Source: Maritimibacter alkaliphilus
Lineage (GTDB): Bacteria > Pseudomonadota > Alphaproteobacteria > Rhodobacterales > Rhodobacteraceae
NCBI RefSeq assembly: GCF_019801605.1
Contig: NZ_JAHVIT010000001.1
Span: 1,364,001 to 1,428,000 of the forward strand
Direction of reading: 5' to 3'
Length of the DNA stretch: 64,000 nt
Below, piece after piece: positions 52,704-61,227 of the stretch. The position numbers and the translations under genes were made by a program. Below the pieces are notes generated by a model. It did not search any database, was not told the origin of the DNA, and worked only from the letters and a program-made list of their open reading frames with translations. The number at the start of each line of letters is the position of its first letter. Position 1 is the first letter of the stretch.

Positions 52704-53166
52704 CGCATCTCTCTTCTGCGGCGGGGGTGGAAGTGGCATGACATGGGGCGGCGGCGGGCTCAAGCCTGCGGGTTAGCGTGAATGGGCGCGGCGCATCAGG
52801 CACCGCCCGCCACGGGCACCGTCTTGCAGACCCTCGCCCCAACCGCGGAGGGCAGCGCCGTCCCGCGGGGTGGCGCATAAGCGCCGCCCCAGGGGGGCGG
52901 GTCGGCGCTGCCCGGCCTGACGGCCGGGCGGGTGGTGGATGGAGAATATGACACTGCGTAGTGCAGCCCTCTCGGCAACTGCTGGATCAAGAGCGGGCAC
53001 TAGATGGTCCGCGTACCCAGTTGATCGAGCGCGTAACCAGTAGATAGCGCGCGTAGCCAGCCGGTCGGTGATGCGATGGGTGATGGAGTGTCTGACACGC
53101 GCATCCGCAGCCTGCCCGGCGAGCCTCAGCTGGCACGCGCCAGCCTGCCCCCTTGCAGCGCCCGCC
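52704..53166. repeat. Non-coding region with palindromic and short tandem repeats
   Basis: The 463-nt gap has no gene. It contains GC-rich stems such as GCCCGGC/GCCGGGC around 52911-52929, in a palindromic context of a kind I recall from Rhodobacteraceae intergenic DNA. It also has three 20-nt units starting GCGTA(C/A/G)CCAG at 53011, 53031 and 53051. A 197-codon open frame across it has shadow-like composition and was not accepted. Confidence 0.6.
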
Positions 53167-54330
53167 TCAGTACGCCTTCCCGCGCGCCGAGACCGGCCAG
53201 ACGCATTCCACCCGGCCGTTGCGCACGCCCACGTACCAGTCGTGGATATTGCAGGTCGGATCGCAGTGCCCCGGCACCAGCCGCAGCTTCTCGTTGATCT
53301 CCAGCACGTTGCCCGGGTCCTTGATCGTGCCGTGCTCGTCGGAGCAACCGACGTAGTCCACGTCATCGCGCCCGAAGATCACCGGCAGCCCGCTGTCCAC
53401 CGACTGCGACTTCAGCCCCGCGTCGCAGACCGCCTGCCCGTCCCGTGCCACGCTCATCACCGAGGTCAGCAGGAAGAGCGCATTCTCCCATTCGCCCTGG
53501 TCGATCCGCTGGCCGTCCTTGTCGAGGATACGACCATAATCCGCGTCCATGAAGGCGTAGGAGCCGCACTGCAGCTCGTTGTAGAGGTTCGAGTTGCTCT
53601 CGAAGTAGTAGGACCCCGTCCCGCCCCCGGTGATCAGCTCGCATTTGAACCCGGCCTGCGCCAGCACGTCGCGCGCCTCGGTCACCTGCGCAATGGCCTT
53701 GGACAGCTGCACCTCGCGCTCGCCATACGCGCTGATGTGCTGCATGGCACCGTGGTAGGCCTGGATACCTGCGAAGGTCAGGCCCGGGGCCTCGGCCGTG
53801 GCGCGGGCGATGGCAAGGATGTCGCCCAGATCGGTCACGCCACAGCGCTTGGCACCGCAGTCGATCTCCACCAGCACGGCAAGCTCCGTCCCGTGGCGCT
53901 GCACGGCATCGGAGAGCTGCTGGATATTGGCCACGTCATCGACACAGACCAGCACCCGCGCGGCCAGCTTCGGCAGCTGCGCCAGCCGGTCGATCTTGAG
54001 CGGATCGCGCACCTGGTTGGAGACGAGGATGTCCTGGATGCCGCCCCGGGCGAAGGCCTCGGCCTCGGCCACCTTCTGGCAGCAGACGCCGACCGCGCCG
54101 CCGATGCGTTCCTGCAGCTTGGCCACGTCCACCGACTTGTGCATCTTGCCGTGCACCCGGTGACGCATCCCGTGCGCCTTGGCGTAATCGCCCATCTTCA
54201 CCACGTTGCGCTCCAGCGCATCGAGGTCGAGGATCAGGCAGGGCGTCTGGATCTCCGCCTCCGCCATGCCGGGCTTGGCGGGGATGTCATAACCGACCTC
54301 GTAGTGGGACAGGTCCGTCTCGGCGCTCAT
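53167..54330 (-). CDS. bhcC: 3-hydroxy-D-aspartate aldolase (beta-hydroxyaspartate cycle type)
   Basis: A 387-residue fold-type III PLP enzyme, the same length as Paracoccus D-3-hydroxyaspartate aldolase. From memory it is very similar along its whole length: start YEVGYDIPA, then SHG/VHGKMHKSVDV with the PLP lysine near K62, GGGTGSYYFESNS, ELQCGSYAFMDADYG, and the metal site PGHCDPTCNIHDW. BhcC makes (2R,3S)-beta-hydroxyaspartate from glycine and glyoxylate, or runs backwards. AAGGAGATC precedes the ATG. The aminotransferase, dehydratase, reductase and regulator normally grouped with it are not in this window, so it may act alone in 3-hydroxy-D-aspartate or D-threonine breakdown. Confidence 0.88.
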   Translation of the reverse strand: MSAETDLSHYEVGYDIPAKPGMAEAEIQTPCLILDLDALERNVVKMGDYAKAHGMRHRVHGKMHKSVDVAKLQERIGGAVGVCCQKVAEAEAFARGGIQDILVSNQVRDPLKIDRLAQLPKLAARVLVCVDDVANIQQLSDAVQRHGTELAVLVEIDCGAKRCGVTDLGDILAIARATAEAPGLTFAGIQAYHGAMQHISAYGEREVQLSKAIAQVTEARDVLAQAGFKCELITGGGTGSYYFESNSNLYNELQCGSYAFMDADYGRILDKDGQRIDQGEWENALFLLTSVMSVARDGQAVCDAGLKSQSVDSGLPVIFGRDDVDYVGCSDEHGTIKDPGNVLEINEKLRLVPGHCDPTCNIHDWYVGVRNGRVECVWPVSARGKAY

Positions 54331-54490
54331 GGGGATCTCCTTGTCTTGCGGAGGCAGTCCCTCCGCGCAACGGGATAGCGCCTTTGCCCCACATAGGTGA
54401 AGAGAGCATGTATTTTCCCCGCCCCTTTTTCGCGGGCCGGCCCGGGCCTGCCGAAAACTGCGGCGCTGCCGCGGCCCGGGCGGGAAACGC

Positions 54491-54514
54491 AAAACGCCGC
54501 CTCGGGGGGCGGCG
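54491..54514 (-). terminator. Terminator of the ialB-type gene
   Basis: A 7-bp stem CGCCGCC/GGCGGCG with a six-base loop is followed by TTTT on the minus strand. It lies 25 nt after the ialB-type stop. Confidence 0.7.
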
Positions 54515-54538
54515 CCTGAGATCGCGATGCGGGGCGGT

Positions 54539-55186
54539 TCAGCGCTCCTGCACGGTGGCCTTCTCGTAGCCGGCGGTGAAGCCGATGAGGGAGACCTTGA
54601 GGGACACTTTCACGTCCGGGGCCGCGAAGGGCACGATGGTCAGCGTGGCTTCCTTGCCGCCCTTGAAGGCGTCCACGTCCGCCTGGGTCAGGCCGATGCG
54701 GGCAAAGCAGCCAACCTGGTTGCAGAAGAGGAAGGGATAGCGCTTGCCCTGGGTCCCGTCGACGCCCAGCATCATGCCGGCGGGCAGCAGGGTTTCCAGC
54801 GGCACGACCACGGTGGCACCGGCAACGGCCTCGCCCTGGTTGGCAGCGCGGAACAGGCTGAACTCGGCGACGGAGTTGCCGTCCTCGTCGCGCAGCAGCT
54901 GGTAGAGCTCGCAGGGGTCTTCGCCCTCTTCGACCTTGATGCACTGCAGCTGCCAGTCGCCGATCTCTTCCTTCACGTAGGTCTGGCCCACGTTCGGGTC
55001 CTGACCGGCGGTCACGCCCATGGCAAGGTCGGGCGCCAGTGGCGTCCGGTTGGCCTCGCCCTGCGCGGGGGCGGCATCGGCGGCGGGTGCGTCGGTCGTC
55101 TCGGCGGGGGTCGTGTCCTGCGCGGCGGCTGCGCCGGCGAAGGCGATCATGGCCGCGGTGGCCAGAAATCCGGAAATACGGGTCAT
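54539..55186 (-). CDS. Invasion-associated locus B (IalB) family periplasmic protein
   Basis: A 215-residue secreted protein. The signal peptide is at 1-22 (AGAAAAQ), followed by an Ala/Pro/Asp-rich linker (about 23-48) and the IalB domain with its cysteines (LQCIKVEEGEDPC, FCNQVGC). IalB proteins are widespread in alphaproteobacteria, including free-living ones, and their biochemical role is not settled. AGGAAAA precedes the ATG. A candidate small RNA or attenuated leader is encoded on the same strand 170 nt upstream. Confidence 0.88.
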   Translation of the reverse strand: MTRISGFLATAAMIAFAGAAAAQDTTPAETTDAPAADAAPAQGEANRTPLAPDLAMGVTAGQDPNVGQTYVKEEIGDWQLQCIKVEEGEDPCELYQLLRDEDGNSVAEFSLFRAANQGEAVAGATVVVPLETLLPAGMMLGVDGTQGKRYPFLFCNQVGCFARIGLTQADVDAFKGGKEATLTIVPFAAPDVKVSLKVSLIGFTAGYEKATVQER

Positions 55187-55352
55187 GCTTTTCCTGTTTG
55201 TTCGCAGAGGAGACTTGGCCTGCGTCTAACATGTGCTCCGGGCCTTGTCAGGCCCCAAACCCGGCAGGCGCCCTGTGACAAAACAATGATGGGAGACCGT
55301 AAGCTGGTTTCCGCACACGCGAAAACATGGGCAGAACCACGGGCAGAACAAA

Positions 55353-55427
55353 AGCAAAAAGGGGCCCGCAACAGGCCCCTTTTCTATTTGGTTTTCTCCC
55401 CGTCGGACTGGCCGACTTAGTTCTTGT
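55353..55427 (-). ncRNA. Candidate small RNA (about 75 nt) upstream of the ialB-type gene
   Basis: The predicted transcript begins a few bases after a -35/-10 pair. It contains a perfect 5-bp hairpin GTCGG/CCGAC (55402-55416), an A-rich single-stranded stretch and a 10-bp terminator stem (55357-55366/55374-55383) followed by TTTTT. No open reading frame of note is inside. It could also be the terminated leader of the downstream gene (attenuator). The 597-nt divergent gap 55187-55783 contains this and a second candidate RNA. Confidence 0.5.
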
Positions 55428-55432
55428 GAGGG

Positions 55433-55461
55433 ACGCTATGTGGAATGTAACGGATCGTCAA
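55433..55461 (-). promoter_or_regulatory. Sigma-70-type promoter, TTGACG-N17-TAGCGT
   Basis: On the minus strand the -35 hexamer (55456-55461) has five of six consensus bases. The spacer is 17 nt, and the -10 (55433-55438) keeps the first T, A and last T. It reads toward the small RNA candidate and the ialB-type gene. Confidence 0.5.
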
Positions 55462-55625
55462 CAGGAAAAACCGGCTAAAAACCGCCTACTTTTTTCGACA
55501 CCCCCGGCCCTGCTGTTTTTCGCATCATGCAGAGGGTCCCGCAGGGTCACGTGACGCGCCTTGGCGTCCGATCCGAGCCCGGGACGCCCGAAGCATCACC
55601 CGAAGCATCGCCCGAAGCATCGCCC

Positions 55626-55720
55626 AAAAAAAGGCCGTGCCCGAAGGCACGGCCAGTCTGACAGGGAGGAAGTCACCCGCCCCCGCGAGGACATGCGGCG
55701 GGCGGATGAATTGATACTGG
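55626..55720 (-). ncRNA. Candidate small RNA with anti-Shine-Dalgarno loop and UUCG terminator (5' end not defined)
   Basis: The 3' part is a textbook terminator on the minus strand: 9-bp stem (55633-55641/55646-55654), UUCG loop and seven U. Just upstream is a TGAC/GTCA hairpin (55659-55675) whose loop reads TTCCTCCCT, complementary to ribosome-binding sites. This layout is like alphaproteobacterial sRNAs with CCUCC loops. The only rightward gene starts 130 nt away and leftward no gene precedes it, so the terminator otherwise has no transcript to end. The promoter was not identified. Confidence 0.45.
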
Positions 55721-55783
55721 CACGCAGAGGTTAAGGTTGTATTTTCCCTCTGTAACCAAGGGGAAAACAGGGGCGGCAGGCAT

Positions 55784-57322
55784 ATGGACCAGGACATCTT
55801 CATCGGCGGCGGCGGGCCGGACTATGCGGAGGCGCAGTGGCTCAAGCTGGGCTATGCCAACCGCCACGGCCTGATCGCGGGCGCCACGGGCACCGGCAAG
55901 ACGGTGACGCTGCAAATCATGGCGGAAAGCTTCTCGGCGCGCGGGGTTCCCGTGGTGCTGGCGGACGTCAAGGGTGATCTCTCCGGCCTCGCCGCCGCGG
56001 GCTCTGCCACCGCCGGAACCCATGCGCCCTTCACCGAACGCGCGGAAAAGATCGGCCTGCAGGACTATGACTATACCGCCTTCCCGGTGATCTTCTGGGA
56101 TCTCTTCGGCCAGCAGGGCCACCCGGTGCGCACCACGATCTCCGAGATGGGGCCGCTGATGCTGTCGCGCCTGCTGGAGTTGAGCGAGGCGCAGGAGGGC
56201 ATCCTGAACATCGCCTTCCGCGTGGCCGACGGACAGGGGCTTGCCCTGCTCGACCTGAAGGACCTGCAGTCACTGCTGGTCTGGCTGGGTGAGAACCGCG
56301 CCGACCTGTCGCTGCGCTATGGCAACATCTCGACCCAGTCGATCGGGGCGATCCAGCGCCGCCTTCTGGTGCTGGAGACCGAGGGGGGCGCGAACTTCCT
56401 CGGCGAGCCGGCGCTGGAGCTGTCGGACATGATGCGCACCGATACGGACGGGCGTGGCGTGATCTCGATCCTCGCTGCCGACAAGCTGATGGCCGCGCCC
56501 CGGCTTTACGCGACCTTCCTGCTCTGGCTGCTCTCCGAACTCTTCGAGGAGCTCCCGGAGGTCGGCGATCCGGACAAGCCGCGGCTGGTCTTCTTCTTCG
56601 ACGAGGCGCACCTGCTCTTCGACGATGCCCCCAAGGCGCTCGTGGACAAGGTGGAACAGGTGGCACGGCTGATCCGCTCGAAGGGGGTGGGCGTCTATTT
56701 CTGCACCCAGAACCCCGCCGATGTGCCCGAGGATATCCTCGGCCAGCTCGGCAACCGGGTGCAGCATGCCCTGCGCGCCTTCACCGCCCGCGACCGCAAG
56801 GCGCTGAAACAGGCCGCCGAGACCTACCGCGACAACCCGCGCTTTTCCATCGAGCAGGCGATCCGGGAGGTGGGCACCGGCGAGGCGGTGACCTCCTTCC
56901 TCATGCGCAAGGGCATCCCCGGCATGGCCGAGCGGACGCTGGTGCGCCCACCCTCCTCGCAGCTGGGACCGCTGGACCCGGCCCTGCGGCGCGCGGCGAT
57001 CAACGCCTCGCCGGTGGCGGGGAAATACGACACGACGCTTGATCGGGAATCCGCCTACGAGATCCTTGCCAAGCGCGCGGCCGATGCCGCCAAGGCCGCA
57101 GAACAGGCCGAGGCGGCGGAAGAGGCGCAGCCCGTGGCGCAGCGCGAATATGCCTCGGCGCGGCGCTACACCGGGACGCGCGTCCCCCGCTCCTCGTCGA
57201 AACGGGTGTCGCAGGACACCTTCGGATCGGCGCTGCAGGATGCGGTGATCAAGGAACTGAAAGGCACCACCGGGCGGCGGATCGTGCGCGGCATCCTCGG
57301 CTCGCTCTTCAAGGCCCGCTGA
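55784..57322 (+). CDS. HerA-like ATPase (DUF853 family)
   Basis: A 512-residue P-loop NTPase of the HerA/FtsK clade, often annotated YjgR. Walker A is GATGTGKT (about residue 33) and Walker B is [10 protein letters not shown]. The sensor segment reads [12 protein letters not shown], and a C-terminal tail rich in Ala/Lys/Arg follows. It is cytosolic and hexameric in relatives; its role is unknown. No NurA nuclease is adjacent, arguing against a repair pair. GGGGCGG lies before the ATG. Confidence 0.9.
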   Translation: MDQDIFIGGGGPDYAEAQWLKLGYANRHGLIAGATGTGKTVTLQIMAESFSARGVPVVLADVKGDLSGLAAAGSATAGTHAPFTERAEKIGLQDYDYTAFPVIFWDLFGQQGHPVRTTISEMGPLMLSRLLELSEAQEGILNIAFRVADGQGLALLDLKDLQSLLVWLGENRADLSLRYGNISTQSIGAIQRRLLVLETEGGANFLGEPALELSDMMRTDTDGRGVISILAADKLMAAPRLYATFLLWLLSELFEELPEVGDPDKPRLVFFFDEAHLLFDDAPKALVDKVEQVARLIRSKGVGVYFCTQNPADVPEDILGQLGNRVQHALRAFTARDRKALKQAAETYRDNPRFSIEQAIREVGTGEAVTSFLMRKGIPGMAERTLVRPPSSQLGPLDPALRRAAINASPVAGKYDTTLDRESAYEILAKRAADAAKAAEQAEAAEEAQPVAQREYASARRYTGTRVPRSSSKRVSQDTFGSALQDAVIKELKGTTGRRIVRGILGSLFKAR

Positions 57323-57405
57323 GCGGGCCCACCTCGCCCCTCCGGCCCGGGCGCCTGCCCGGCCTCGGCGGGCCCGCGACGTGGCTATCGCCCTGCCCCC
57401 AAACG

Positions 57406-57436
57406 AAAAACACCGGCACGTCAGGGACGGCCGGTG
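57406..57436 (-). terminator. Terminator of the DUF882 gene
   Basis: A 7-bp stem CACCGGC/GCCGGTG extended by CGTC/GACG around a three-base loop is followed by TTTTT on the minus strand. It lies about 90 nt downstream of the DUF882 stop. Confidence 0.82.
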
Positions 57437-57524
57437 AACAGGTCTTCTCAGGTAATCGACCGCAGAAATCCGTGGCGGGCATGGAACCCACCGGGCTTCA
57501 CGGCGTTGAAGTCTTGACCGGGGC

Positions 57525-58097
57525 TCAGGAGCCCCAGTGACGCACAGGACCGCAATCCATATGCACGAAGTTCGACCGCGAGTACTTGCCGACGCCGCCG
57601 CCATGGCAGGCCGCCGCGGCCTTGTACATCTGGTTGACCGAGCGCGACTTGAGCCGCAGGTCGGCCGCCTGGCCCTTCATGTGGAGCGAGTTCTTGGCCA
57701 CACCGCTGGAGCGGGAGCGCAGCATCGCGTTGGTCTCGGGCGACCGGTAGCCGGAGAGCAGCATGTAGGGCTCGCCGGGATCAAGCAGGCGATGCGCGGC
57801 AGCCATGACATCCATGGTGCGGCCGTCGATCGTGAGGTGCTTGTCGTTGCGCCAGTCGCGCATGAAGTGGGTCACTTCCTGCATCGCCTCGGGGATGTAG
57901 TCCCCCTCGATCCAGTAGATCATGTTGAGGCGCTCGCCGGTGCGCGGGCTGTACATGTGCAGGCGGCGAACGTCGCCTGCGCCACGCAGAAATCCGGCTG
58001 CTTGTGAATAGGTCGGGGCTGCAACTACAGCCGTGGCCGCGAACGCACCCAGTAGGGCGCGCCGCGAAAAGCTCTTCGAGCCGTTCGTGGTCGTCAT
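57525..58097 (-). CDS. Tat-exported DUF882 (M15A-like, YcbK) protein
   Basis: From MTTTNGSKSFSRRALLGAFA the protein has 190 residues. The twin-arginine signal ends near residue 33. The domain carries LSGYRSPETN, SLHMKGQAADLR and NFVHMDCGPVR, with the H-x6-D and H ligands of M15A peptidases. It should act on peptidoglycan in the periplasm. It is divergent from an L,D-transpeptidase gene, and a CtrA-type box lies between them. The extended in-frame start lacks a ribosome site. Confidence 0.88.
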   Translation of the reverse strand: MTTTNGSKSFSRRALLGAFAATAVVAAPTYSQAAGFLRGAGDVRRLHMYSPRTGERLNMIYWIEGDYIPEAMQEVTHFMRDWRNDKHLTIDGRTMDVMAAAHRLLDPGEPYMLLSGYRSPETNAMLRSRSSGVAKNSLHMKGQAADLRLKSRSVNQMYKAAAACHGGGVGKYSRSNFVHMDCGPVRHWGS

Positions 58098-58301
58098 TGG
58101 TGGTCTGTCCCGTCTCTTACCTGTTGCCGCGATGTTACGCGGGCTCTGCCAAATATTCCCCAAGTGCGATTGTTATTGCACGCACGACTGCCCGGCCCAA
58201 GACGAAATTCCTTGGCATCCCACGGATCGGCGGAATTCGGCGGATTTTTGCTGGGTTTCCTCAGCTTTTCGCCCAGAATGGAATCATTCCGAGGGCGTTC
58301 C

Positions 58302-58316
58302 TTAAGGCCCCGTTAA
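58302..58316. promoter_or_regulatory. CtrA-type box TTAA-N7-TTAA
   Basis: The perfect full site TTAA-GGCCCCG-TTAA lies 129 nt upstream of the L,D-transpeptidase start and 205 nt upstream of the divergent DUF882 start. CtrA is the alphaproteobacterial cell-cycle and motility regulator. In DNA this GC-rich such a site is unlikely by chance. The remainder of the 347-nt gap shows only a short GGAATCATTCC palindrome (58280-58290). Confidence 0.55.
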
Positions 58317-58444
58317 GCTTCATCGGCTCCGTAGTGGAAATACATCAAGTTCCGGAGAAATTTAGCTTTCCGCGCGCCACCGCTGGACAGTCCGCCTGCG
58401 CCTCAGCAGGCTTGTCCCAACCACATTCGAATGAGGTTTCCCAA

Positions 58445-60073
58445 ATGCCCTTTTTGCCCGCGTCTCTCCGGGTCCGCCGCCTTCAGACCGCCGTTCTTGC
58501 TCTCGCCGTAGCACTTCCCCTCGCCATGACCGCCCCTTCGGCAGGCCATGCCGATGTCTCCCTCGCCTTCCGTCAGGCCGTCGCCGAGACCGCGTCGCGG
58601 GATCGCGAAATGGCGGCCTTCTACCGCGAAAACGGGTTCGCACCGATCTGGACCGGCACCGACGCGGCGGCGCAGGCGCGGCGGCAGGCACTGGTGCAGG
58701 CAATCTCCGGGGCGAGCGATCACGGGCTGCCGGTGGGCGACTATGACCTCGACGGGTTGCTGGACAAGGCGCGCGCGGTGCGCAGCGAACGGGACCTCGG
58801 GCTCGTGGAGGTGGGTTTCTCCAAGCTCTTCCTGCGCTACGCCCGCGACGTGCAGACCGGCATGGTCACGCCCTCGAAGATCGATCCGCTGATCGTGCGC
58901 GAAATCCCCCATCGCGACCATGCGGAACTGCTGGCCGGCGTGGCGGGCAACGATCCGTCGGCCTTCATGCGCTCCCTGCCCCCGCGCACCCATGAATACC
59001 TGCGCCTGATGCGCGCCAAGCTGGACATGGAAAAATCCGTGGCCGCGGGCGGCTGGGGCCCCGTCGTGCCCGTGGGCAAGCTGGAACCCGGCGCACAGGG
59101 GCGCAACGTCGTCCTGCTGCGCAACCGGCTGATCGCCATGGGCTACATGGAGCGCTCGCTGAGCGACCGCTACGACAGCACGATGACCGACGCGATCCGC
59201 GCCTTCCAGGCCGATCACGGCCTCGCCGAGGACGGCGTCGCCGGGCCCGGCACCCTTGGCGAGATCAACGTCTCCATGGCGGACCGCCTGCGCTCGATCA
59301 TGGTGGCGATGGAGCGGGAACGCTGGATGAACAAGGAACGCGGCGATCGCCATGTCCTCGTCAACCTGACCGACTTCCACGCCAAGATCATCGACCACGG
59401 GATCACCACCTTCGAGACACGCTCGGTCATCGGCAAGAACATCCCCGACCGCCGCACGCCGGAGTTCTCGGACGAGATGGAATACCTCGTCATCAACCCG
59501 ACGTGGAACGTGCCCCGCTCCATCGCGGTCAAAGAATACCTGCCGATGTTCAAGAAGAACCCGAACGCGGCCTCGCACCTCAACCTGATCAACGCACGCG
59601 GCCAGGTGGTGAACCGGGCGGCGGTGAACTTCTCGGCGCTGAATGCCCGGAACTTCCCCTTCGACATCAAGCAGCCGCCGTCCTCGCGCAATGCGCTCGG
59701 GCTGGTGAAGTTCATGTTCCCCAACAAGTACAACATCTATCTGCATGATACGCCGTCGAAATCCCTCTTCGACCGCGAGGTGCGGGACTTCAGCCACGGC
59801 TGTATCCGCCTGCAACAGCCCTTCGATTTCGCCTATGCGCTGCTGGCGCTTCAGGAGGACGATCCCGAGGCCTTCTTCCAGTCCAGGCTGCGGACCGGCC
59901 GCGAGACCCGCGTGACCCTGGAGACGCCGGTGCCGGTGCACCTGATCTACCGCACCGCCGTCACCGAGGCGACCGGCAAGGTCACCTACCGCCGGGACAT
60001 CTATGGCCGGGATGCGCGCATCTGGGAGGCCATGCAGGCGGCAGGGGTGGCGCTGCGCGGCGTTCAGGGGTAA
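58445..60073 (+). CDS. L,D-transpeptidase with peptidoglycan-binding domain (YcbB-like)
   Basis: A 542-residue periplasmic protein starting MPFLPASLRVRRLQ; the signal peptide ends near GHA (about residue 36). It has an N-terminal helical domain, a PG_binding_1 module around 215-280 (AIRAFQADHGLAEDG), then the YkuD domain with the catalytic motif SHGCIRLQ. It forms 3-3 peptidoglycan cross-links or anchors proteins to the wall. GAGG precedes the ATG; upstream in-frame codons run through the promoter. It is first in an operon with lpxD 28 nt downstream. Confidence 0.92.
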   Translation: MPFLPASLRVRRLQTAVLALAVALPLAMTAPSAGHADVSLAFRQAVAETASRDREMAAFYRENGFAPIWTGTDAAAQARRQALVQAISGASDHGLPVGDYDLDGLLDKARAVRSERDLGLVEVGFSKLFLRYARDVQTGMVTPSKIDPLIVREIPHRDHAELLAGVAGNDPSAFMRSLPPRTHEYLRLMRAKLDMEKSVAAGGWGPVVPVGKLEPGAQGRNVVLLRNRLIAMGYMERSLSDRYDSTMTDAIRAFQADHGLAEDGVAGPGTLGEINVSMADRLRSIMVAMERERWMNKERGDRHVLVNLTDFHAKIIDHGITTFETRSVIGKNIPDRRTPEFSDEMEYLVINPTWNVPRSIAVKEYLPMFKKNPNAASHLNLINARGQVVNRAAVNFSALNARNFPFDIKQPPSSRNALGLVKFMFPNKYNIYLHDTPSKSLFDREVRDFSHGCIRLQQPFDFAYALLALQEDDPEAFFQSRLRTGRETRVTLETPVPVHLIYRTAVTEATGKVTYRRDIYGRDARIWEAMQAAGVALRGVQG

Positions 60074-60101
60074 GCCTGCCCCTGCACGACAGGGGGACCC
60101 C

Positions 60102-61193
60102 ATGCGCCACAGCATCGAGAGCATTGCCGCCGCCCTTGGCACCACCGCCCTTGGCGACGGCTCCATCACCGTGACCGGCGTGGCCGAGCCCGCCGCCGCA
60201 GGGGCCGACGACCTCGCCCTCGCGATGAAGCCGGACTACGCCGACGGCCTGAGCAAGGGCCAGGCCCGTGCCGCCATGGTCTGGGAGGGCGCCGACTGGG
60301 AGGCCCTCGGCCTGAAGGCCGCCATCGTCGCACCGCGCCCGCGCATGGCCATGGCCGGCCTGACACGCGCCTTCTACCCCGGCCCCGGCTACCCCGAGGG
60401 GATTGATCCAAATGCTTCCGTCGATCCGACGGCCATCCTGGCCGAGGGCGTCAGCGTGGGCGCCTTCGCGGTGATCTCTGCCGGCGCCGTGATCGGCGAA
60501 GGCACCGTCATCGGGCCGCAGTGTTTCGTCGGGCAGGACGCGCGCATCGGCGCAGGCGGCCTGCTGAACGCGCAGGTCCGTGTCGGGCCGCGCGCGCAGA
60601 TCGGCGACCGGTTCCTTGCGCAGCCCGGTGCCACCATCGGCTTCGACGGCTTCTCCTATGTGACGCCCGAGGTGAACGCGGTCGAAAAGGCCCGCCATAC
60701 CCTCGGCGATGCCTCGGGCACCGAGGCGCAGGGCTGGGTCCGCATCCACTCGCTCGGCGGGATCATCATCGGCGACGACGTGGAGATCGGCGCGAATGCC
60801 TGTGTCGACGCGGGCACGATCCGGCCCACGCAGGTCGGCAACGGCACCAAGATCGACAACCTCTGCATGGTCGGCCACAATGTCGTCATCGGGAACGAGT
60901 GTCTCTTTGCCTCGATGGTCGGCATCGCGGGCTCGACCAGGATCGGCAACAACGTCGTGCTCGGCGGCCAGGTGGGGGTGTCGGACAACATCACCATCGG
61001 CGACAACGTGGTCTGCGGAGGCGGTTCTGCCATCCGCACGCGGGTTCCGGCGGGTCAGGTGATCCTCGGCAACCCGGCGATCAAGATGGAAACCCAGCTC
61101 GAAGGCTACAAGGCACAGCGCCGCCTGCCCCGTCTCTTCCGCGAGGTCGCGGAGTTGAAGAAAGCGGTTTTCAAGGACGGCCAGAGCGACTAA
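60102..61193 (+). CDS. lpxD: UDP-3-O-acylglucosamine N-acyltransferase (LpxD)
   Basis: A 363-residue left-handed beta-helix acyltransferase. The N-terminal uridine-binding domain is at about 1-100, followed by hexapeptide repeats, with catalytic H259 in MVGHNVVIG and a C-terminal helix. LpxD transfers a 3-hydroxyacyl chain from ACP onto UDP-3-O-acylglucosamine in lipid A synthesis. In most genomes lpxD sits with bamA, fabZ and lpxA. Here it lies between an L,D-transpeptidase and a dedicated ACP/KAS pair, so it may be a second copy or a paralogue for another acylation. Confidence 0.86.
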   Translation: MRHSIESIAAALGTTALGDGSITVTGVAEPAAAGADDLALAMKPDYADGLSKGQARAAMVWEGADWEALGLKAAIVAPRPRMAMAGLTRAFYPGPGYPEGIDPNASVDPTAILAEGVSVGAFAVISAGAVIGEGTVIGPQCFVGQDARIGAGGLLNAQVRVGPRAQIGDRFLAQPGATIGFDGFSYVTPEVNAVEKARHTLGDASGTEAQGWVRIHSLGGIIIGDDVEIGANACVDAGTIRPTQVGNGTKIDNLCMVGHNVVIGNECLFASMVGIAGSTRIGNNVVLGGQVGVSDNITIGDNVVCGGGSAIRTRVPAGQVILGNPAIKMETQLEGYKAQRRLPRLFREVAELKKAVFKDGQSD

Positions 61194-61227
61194 ATCAGCG
61201 GCAATCGCACAAGGGGAGTAGCCCGGC

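Noticed and set aside
52773-53366. 197-codon minus-strand frame
   Set aside because: Half lies opposite or out of frame with bhcC and the rest is repeat-rich non-coding DNA; no ribosome site or family motif.
55692-55733. 13-codon plus-strand mini-ORF with a GAGG site before the HerA-like gene
   Set aside because: Too short to support as a leader peptide; overlaps the candidate antisense RNA and shows no repeat of a regulatory codon.
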